A stretch of DNA of 32,218 nt from the NCBI GenBank assembly GCA_028705215.1, contig JAQWDY010000003.1, positions 22,409 to 54,626 of the forward strand, in the 5' to 3' direction. This document shows, one piece after another, positions 27,501 through 32,218 of this stretch. The notes beneath the pieces were generated by a model. It was not told where the DNA came from and did not search any database. It was given only the letters and a program-made list of their open reading frames with translations. The first letter of the stretch is position 1; each line of letters starts with the position of its first letter. A program made the position numbers and the translations under genes. Source of the stretch: Patescibacteria group bacterium (GTDB lineage: Bacteria; Patescibacteriota; Patescibacteriia; Patescibacteriales; UBA12465).

Positions 27501-29924
27501 CCGCAAAATCCAAATACCTGTATTCCTGAAAAAAAATTAAGTGGAAAATACTCTAATTTTGATTCTTGTGTTGCTGGGTGTTCCTATGGTTCAAGTGGGG
27601 CAGGACAAAACTGCGTGTCTCAGACTACAGCCTCAGTTTGTAATTTCGATATATGTAATTATCCAGGCTCTGATTGCTTAGTCGAAAATGGAGAGCTTGC
27701 CTCAGACGCTTCTGATTGTGGAATTTGTTGTTGTGACCCTGCTAATCCAACCTCTTGTCAGATAGGAGAAGGATCTAGCTTGTATTGTCAGGCAAATGTT
27801 GGAAATTGCACAGGTGAGAATCGTGGTTTATGTTGTGGTTGTCAGCAAGATAGTGAATGCGGAAATGCGGCGGCAGTAGGTTGTGGTTTTGACTCTTGTT
27901 GTGAGGCGAGACCAACCATTGCCTCCTCTTCGCCTTTAAGTGGTGATGAAAATATTTGTCGCAATGCGGTGATGTCATTGAGTTTTAGTCAGACCATGGA
28001 TTTTGCTAGTTTAGAAAATAATATTATTTTACTTCAAGAAATGGAATATGGCAGCAGTGTTTGTCCAATTGGCACCTTCGCCTATGAAACCGAGGGAGTA
28101 AAAGAGAGAAGTAAAATAGTAAAATTATTTTATAATTTAAAAACTAAAATTAATAATTTCTTTAAGGGCAGTATTTTTAAGAATGAGACTGTGTTGGCGC
28201 AATTACCAGACTCTAATCGTTTATACTGCACTACAAATATAAATGTATCAACTGAAAATACTTTAAGCCAAACAATAGTAAACGTCATGCCACGAAAGCT
28301 ATTGGCGCCAGATACAAATTATTTCTTAATCATTAAAGGAGATGAAGAATTAAATAGCCAGACCGGTGTTATTAGCTCAACGGGCATAGGATTTAATGGT
28401 GACGGTTTGGAAAGTGATGGAGTCTTTACTGAGGGTGAGCATCTTAAATTTAATGATAAAAGTTATAAAAACTCTCATATTGTTCAATTTAAAACTTTAT
28501 CAGACAAGATAACCAATTCTGGTGTTTGTGAAATTGATCATACTAGGGTAAGGCCAAGTTCATATCTTTTTAAAACAACTGAAAATGATTTAGATGAAAA
28601 TGATGACAACCCAAAAAGTGGTAACTTTGATACAGCTTTTGATAGGGATAAAGTGTTTACCGCTTGGGCTTATAGCTCTAATAGTCAGCTTTTACAACCG
28701 GTAACTGGCTATTTCTGGAATTGGAATTTTAAGTTAACAGATACTTCCGTTGCAACTATTTTAGAGGTAAATGATTTGGAGGAAAATAAGGTATTTATAC
28801 GTGCTAATGGCGGAATTACTGATGCTAGTACAAAGCTAGAAGCTTCAGTTGATATGAGTAATTTCTTAGGAGGCAGTGCTAACAGTAGCTTAGATTGCAG
28901 TTGTGTTGATGATGTTTGCTCCTCTAATTGTCTGAATGCATTTTCAGCAGGTGATGGAGAAAAGGCAATTAGTAATATTTACGTCTTTATTTGTAACAAT
29001 CCTTGGCCACCGGTTAATCTTGATGGCACCTGGCAGCCATGGAGTGATAATTGTAATGCGGCGCTTGGGGATTGCACAGATTTTAGTTATAAATTTTATT
29101 ATTGTCGTGACTCTGGAGAGCCTGGCACCTTTGATGATTTGCCAGCGATTAGCGATAAAGCTGTTATTAGAGGAGAGAGCTCAGTTTTGGCTTGTAGTTT
29201 AGATGGTTCGCCTTGCAATACTTTAAATTCAGTTTGTGGTAACGATAGAAATGGTGATGGACAACTTGATGGAGTCTGTGTTTGGAGTATTTTAAAGGAA
29301 TCATATTTTTTCCGAGAACAAGTATTGCCACCGGGAAACATCAATTCTATTGTTGATACGAAATTAGGAGGAGAAGTGCTTATAAACTGGACTTCATTTA
29401 GTAGTCAAGTAAAAAGTTATAAAATTTATTATGGTCAAGCAGGTAGAGCAAGTAGTGTTTATAAAGAAGTAACAAAGGAACAAGCACAGTGTCAGACAGT
29501 TGGTGATAAATTTAATTGTCAAACTAAGATCGGCGGTTTAGAGGATGGCAAGCCTTATGTATTTAAATTATCAGTAATTTCAGAAAATAATACGGAAAGC
29601 ATTTTGAGTTCAGAGAGAATGGCTGTCTCTAGTGATCAGACGCCACCATTGGCGCCAACAAACTTTATTATCTCTAGCTCGACTGGTGACAAATTATCTT
29701 TTTCCTGGGAGAAGAATGATGCTAGCACAGTAAGCTATCGCTTATTTAGAGGTATAAATAGCGGAAAGTATGGAGAGTATTTAAATATTGGAAATCAAAC
29801 CGAATTAGTGTTATCAAAAGATACTTTAAATCCTGATAATAATTATTTTGCTCTTTCTGCTTTTGATGATAACGGAAATGAAAGCGTAAAATCAGAAGAA
29901 GTTGTGTTTTTCTATGAAGATTAA
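24171..29924 (+). CDS. Giant (1917 aa) surface protein: signal peptide + VirB2/TrbC-like module + IPT/TIG repeats + Cys-rich repeats + Big_5-like + FN3-like domains
   Basis: GTG start; N-terminal module paralogous to the previous ORF; TIG-like segments (VITGVSPMGGF...ITILGNSFG; YLISFAPTEGKTGQYVTINGSGFG; LCKLEPNQGTAGTPVKVYGEYFG); Cys-rich core; C-terminal FN3-like segments (PPLAPTNFIISSSTGDKLSFSWEKND...). Confidence 0.85.
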   Translation: MRKKIFKNFLLFFLIASGLVIFRFALAQDFGTNEVSQGLDGALAQGDPRTIAGRIINIVLGFLGVVSLGVIIYAGFLWMSSSGNEEKIAKAKKTLTSAVIGLAIILASWGIATFVLNRLSGATQGTSSGGVCSEGASLACGCGGVMYCQNGYWGACYGSNCGFGGGTGPTTCDSSPNPGCQANSNICASGYYCDSACLCQPQGSIGDSCDLNPESATCNASDDLCGEFLSCDSSTCTCFGPPVITGVSPMGGFCNEDKNKSCKSDTDCVSGCNLITPNGASGNFITILGNSFGEYDAAVSRVYFSNNQLGRNPIEVNPVCVNFWTNDQIVIAVPPGAVDGPIRVTRSDGLSDLSNDNYGPKIPDFIANNIVRPGLCSVSPESGLLGEELAYQGINLYSGEAYFGNYNSNIQALNSNFVHPSGLSGLASLPNIKTGEADSFVISSLGGNKQASNYIRVAKEADPKEGAYLISFAPTEGKTGQYVTINGSGFGGAKGTSRVYFGNVEANYDFPAICSSSVWSDNQIIVKVPEGMVNGSYYIKLDIEGKTIDSSNLSPNIFSVNNSLSLKTSLCKLEPNQGTAGTPVKVYGEYFGDEGREGLTRFHREKNISGTISKENDADVLNISVPAGAITGPVKVVKNDQWGNELNFTVASCKVNSDCPGQVCCPANTYKKGRCVNSLSECLIDIPNSVFEWSFSTGYTGTTISDPTETCGTLASYYGSCQTGVSCPNKPGVCSPYSGGGKQVVADCDYSCSSVAGCSGGLGSSSCTYDEMINKCVKDGSSGICSLPQTKVFTIAGQEYELNLTCNAEGNWQTVTPTSCPDGYERGLNDVCVDKASVCSLCDSNLSCEKIGTEGRCVSKTICPSGSVCEETGQEKDSCIAFSDPSCDCCCRIGNSAQDCCAPLECTGTCGSDTTDDGAGFGACSGCALVGTTQAEHDAACNCAGSSGQYCSISPETPNGICSDCSNLKMASSCADHSSVCCYDARQTASNSDDICRGGSGLEISNNPLHPDYGYCAYYNCDSNDSSLCASSTPVKLGLFKNVYDCEIGAAEGKCDICALYDGKKDDCSQISTCCFDYNTSKCLGGERIVDGENSGYCAYYDCGDLQATPPQNPNTCIPEKKLSGKYSNFDSCVAGCSYGSSGAGQNCVSQTTASVCNFDICNYPGSDCLVENGELASDASDCGICCCDPANPTSCQIGEGSSLYCQANVGNCTGENRGLCCGCQQDSECGNAAAVGCGFDSCCEARPTIASSSPLSGDENICRNAVMSLSFSQTMDFASLENNIILLQEMEYGSSVCPIGTFAYETEGVKERSKIVKLFYNLKTKINNFFKGSIFKNETVLAQLPDSNRLYCTTNINVSTENTLSQTIVNVMPRKLLAPDTNYFLIIKGDEELNSQTGVISSTGIGFNGDGLESDGVFTEGEHLKFNDKSYKNSHIVQFKTLSDKITNSGVCEIDHTRVRPSSYLFKTTENDLDENDDNPKSGNFDTAFDRDKVFTAWAYSSNSQLLQPVTGYFWNWNFKLTDTSVATILEVNDLEENKVFIRANGGITDASTKLEASVDMSNFLGGSANSSLDCSCVDDVCSSNCLNAFSAGDGEKAISNIYVFICNNPWPPVNLDGTWQPWSDNCNAALGDCTDFSYKFYYCRDSGEPGTFDDLPAISDKAVIRGESSVLACSLDGSPCNTLNSVCGNDRNGDGQLDGVCVWSILKESYFFREQVLPPGNINSIVDTKLGGEVLINWTSFSSQVKSYKIYYGQAGRASSVYKEVTKEQAQCQTVGDKFNCQTKIGGLEDGKPYVFKLSVISENNTESILSSERMAVSSDQTPPLAPTNFIISSSTGDKLSFSWEKNDASTVSYRLFRGINSGKYGEYLNIGNQTELVLSKDTLNPDNNYFALSAFDDNGNESVKSEEVVFFYED
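27054..27581 (+). repeat. Tandem duplication (two units of about 80 aa) of a Cys-rich module inside the giant ORF
   Basis: Unit A 27054-27308 and unit B 27333-27581 share CxxC...C...S.CC.D...C.GG...GYCAYY[ND]C...C...LG/SGKY...[YF][DS]C. Confidence 0.7.
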
Positions 29925-29954
29925 TTATATATTGAGAATTAAATAATATATTAT

Positions 29955-32218
29955 ATGAAAACTAAATTAGCATGGCGATTTTGTCTTTTGGCAATATTTG
30001 CCATTTTCTCAGTTTTATTTTTTGTCCAAAAAAGCGATGCTCAAAATCAAAATGATGCAATTGGAATTAGAATAGTACCCAATCCTAATCATTACAGCAT
30101 TTATCGCTGGTATCAAAACCAGGGCTTTACGGGGTCGCCACAAGCGCTAACCGTCGATGGTTATGAAGCTTTACGTGATGGGCGCACAGTTTATGTTAAC
30201 GCTGCCCATATAGTTCCTGAATCAAAGCAAATCTATACTAATATTTATTTAATTTCTTATAATCAGGATTCAGAAGATAATACAGTAGATATTTTGGGAC
30301 AAATAATTTCACATTGGAAATTTAATGATAATTTGCCAGACACCGAAGCTACTTGTTCTATCTCTGCACTTAAATGTTCTAGTGATTCTGAATGTTTTTC
30401 TGGTCAAACTTGTTCCTTAGATAGCGGCACCTGTCAATTGGAAGAGGGTAAAGTTTGTCAGGTTGATGCTGATTGTCCAGTGAATTTTTTCTGTGATAGT
30501 CCAAAGGCAAAAATAGTGCGCGATTTAAATCGAGTTGGAAAAATGGAGGAATTAAGAGAGGCTTTATCAAAATACAGGGATAACAATAATCATTATCCTT
30601 TAATATCTTCTGGTAGCTATTTGCCTGGTGTAAGTACTTCTCTTTGGCCATCATGGCAGGAAACATTTTTATCTAATTTATCCTCATCCAGTGTTTTTCT
30701 AGATCCAATTAATCGTTTTGGAGTTTGTTCAGGTTATGATAATAAGACATGTTGGGATAAAGATGCGCAAAAATTTATTTATTCAAAAGAGGGTTTAACC
30801 TTGAAATTGCCAAATGATAGTTATGCCTTTGTTTACACTACCAACGAAAGCGGCTCCGATTATAATTTATGCGCTGTGATGGAAAGCCGGGATAGTTCCG
30901 ATCCATTGCTTGGTTATAGCTTAAATCCTAATGATCCTGCTGGTAGTAGTTGTGTAACGGCAACTGGTATTATGGCTGGAGGTAGCTTGATATCTAACCA
31001 AGCACCTCAAATTTCTGAATTAGTACTAAGTGGTATATCGGGGCAGGAATTTAACGGTTTTATTAAAGCAACAGACAGGGAAAATGATCCCTTGTTTTGG
31101 CGCTTGGAAACAGGGGGCAATTGGTCTGGTTGGTCGGCCGCTCCAATAATTAAGGGGACTAATGATTTGCAGCAAAAGAAAATTTTTGCAGAAAAGGCAG
31201 GCGGGCCTGGCACTTATCCAATTACGATTGTAGTAACAGATAGCAAGGGGGCTAGCACCGCCACCACCACCAGCATTAATATTAGACAGGCTGGGACTTT
31301 AGCTGAGGCAAATGAATATATCTATCGCCTTGATCCGACCTTACCCTTTAATTACGGTTATTATGTTAGCGGTAGCACTAGCGCGCCACAAAATACAGTT
31401 ACTTTAGTTAGTGGGCCCAATGTGTTAAACATGTCAGGTATTGATAAAACGTCTATCGCTGAGGGAATTAATCGTGTAAAGGTGAGTTATAGAGGTATAT
31501 TTTCAACTAATTTGACTTTTAAGGAAGATAGTGAAAGTTATTACAAGCTATCAGCTAGTGGCGCCAATGATGCTGCTACTGAAAATATGTTTGTTATTAA
31601 AATAAAGGTAGAAAAACCAATTTTAGATTTTTCATGTGATACGCAAATTCGTCAAGGGCAAGAATATAATTGTTTTATTGGTCAAAAGAGCCAAGGCAAT
31701 TATAATATTTCATATAGTGCTGATACACCCCTACCTGATGGCTTGGAACTTGTTACAGTAGATAATGAAAGTGGGGGGCAAGATGTGTATTTAAAAGGCG
31801 TTGCTAATGTAATTAACCCTGGTCAGGAAATTAGAATTAAAGCGGTAAATGATTATGGCACTGAAAATATGAAAAGCTTTATTTTACGTATTAATAGTTA
31901 CTGTGGTGACGGGATAAGGCAGGCGCCCAATACTGAAGGAAAGGGAGGTGTTTATAATAATGGATATGAAGCTTGTGATGGATCTTCTTTTGTTGCAAGT
32001 AGCGTGGAGATGAGTGATAAAACAAGGCAATACGCTTGTAATAATCCAGACAGTGGAAGCACGCCAACTCAAATTTCTACATATGATTATTGTATTTTTA
32101 AATCACCTCTAGATGGTGGTGGTTTTTGTGGTGATACTTATTGCCAAACAGAAATAAATAATATTGGTGGAGAGAACAAATCAAATTGTCCCTTTGATTG
32201 CGACCCTAATTACTTAGG
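29955..32218 (+). CDS. Large secreted Cys-rich protein, truncated by the window end; internal pseudopilin-like segment, Ig/cadherin-like segments, CGDG-type Cys repeats
   Basis: Missing from the ORF track because no stop is reached. ATG 29955 followed by signal peptide MKTKLAWRFCLLAIFAIFSVLFFVQKSDAQ; continuous open frame to 32218 checked by hand. Confidence 0.85.
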   Translation, partial: MKTKLAWRFCLLAIFAIFSVLFFVQKSDAQNQNDAIGIRIVPNPNHYSIYRWYQNQGFTGSPQALTVDGYEALRDGRTVYVNAAHIVPESKQIYTNIYLISYNQDSEDNTVDILGQIISHWKFNDNLPDTEATCSISALKCSSDSECFSGQTCSLDSGTCQLEEGKVCQVDADCPVNFFCDSPKAKIVRDLNRVGKMEELREALSKYRDNNNHYPLISSGSYLPGVSTSLWPSWQETFLSNLSSSSVFLDPINRFGVCSGYDNKTCWDKDAQKFIYSKEGLTLKLPNDSYAFVYTTNESGSDYNLCAVMESRDSSDPLLGYSLNPNDPAGSSCVTATGIMAGGSLISNQAPQISELVLSGISGQEFNGFIKATDRENDPLFWRLETGGNWSGWSAAPIIKGTNDLQQKKIFAEKAGGPGTYPITIVVTDSKGASTATTTSINIRQAGTLAEANEYIYRLDPTLPFNYGYYVSGSTSAPQNTVTLVSGPNVLNMSGIDKTSIAEGINRVKVSYRGIFSTNLTFKEDSESYYKLSASGANDAATENMFVIKIKVEKPILDFSCDTQIRQGQEYNCFIGQKSQGNYNISYSADTPLPDGLELVTVDNESGGQDVYLKGVANVINPGQEIRIKAVNDYGTENMKSFILRINSYCGDGIRQAPNTEGKGGVYNNGYEACDGSSFVASSVEMSDKTRQYACNNPDSGSTPTQISTYDYCIFKSPLDGGGFCGDTYCQTEINNIGGENKSNCPFDCDPNYL

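Noticed and set aside
1-32218. Alternative genetic code (TGA as Gly, as in some CPR lineages)
   Set aside because: All genes close sensibly under code 11, and TGA ends the Wzy-like gene at 9091-9093 at a natural end.

Overview
AT-rich, gene-dense bacterial chromosome segment that most resembles a Candidate Phyla Radiation (Patescibacteria) genome; this is inferred from gene content and style, not proven. It carries a housekeeping backbone: ndk, gyrA, mscL, rmuC, radC, an M16 peptidase, a CapA-like protein, a UvrD-like helicase-nuclease, ruvB, queA, lepB, hisS, rpsU and a Rel/SpoT homologue. This is followed by an approximately 11 kb block of very large secreted or membrane-anchored Cys-rich proteins. 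Two of these share an N-terminal two-helix VirB2/TrbC-like module fused to Ig-like/IPT/FN3/Cys-rich ectodomains. The third runs off the window and contains an internal pseudopilin-like segment. No tRNA, rRNA, CRISPR array or transposon was recognised. The most interesting signals are: (1) of about 23 start sites inspected, only rpsU (bS21) has a clear Shine-Dalgarno sequence; (2) the tandem giant VirB2-like-module fusions with an internal Cys-rich tandem duplication; (3) a 10-bp-arm palindrome made of two face-to-face TGCTATAAT extended -10 elements between rel and the first giant gene; (4) a plus-strand intrinsic terminator hairpin lying inside an antisense, radC-coupled CDS. All family assignments come from reading motifs by eye; no database search was run.
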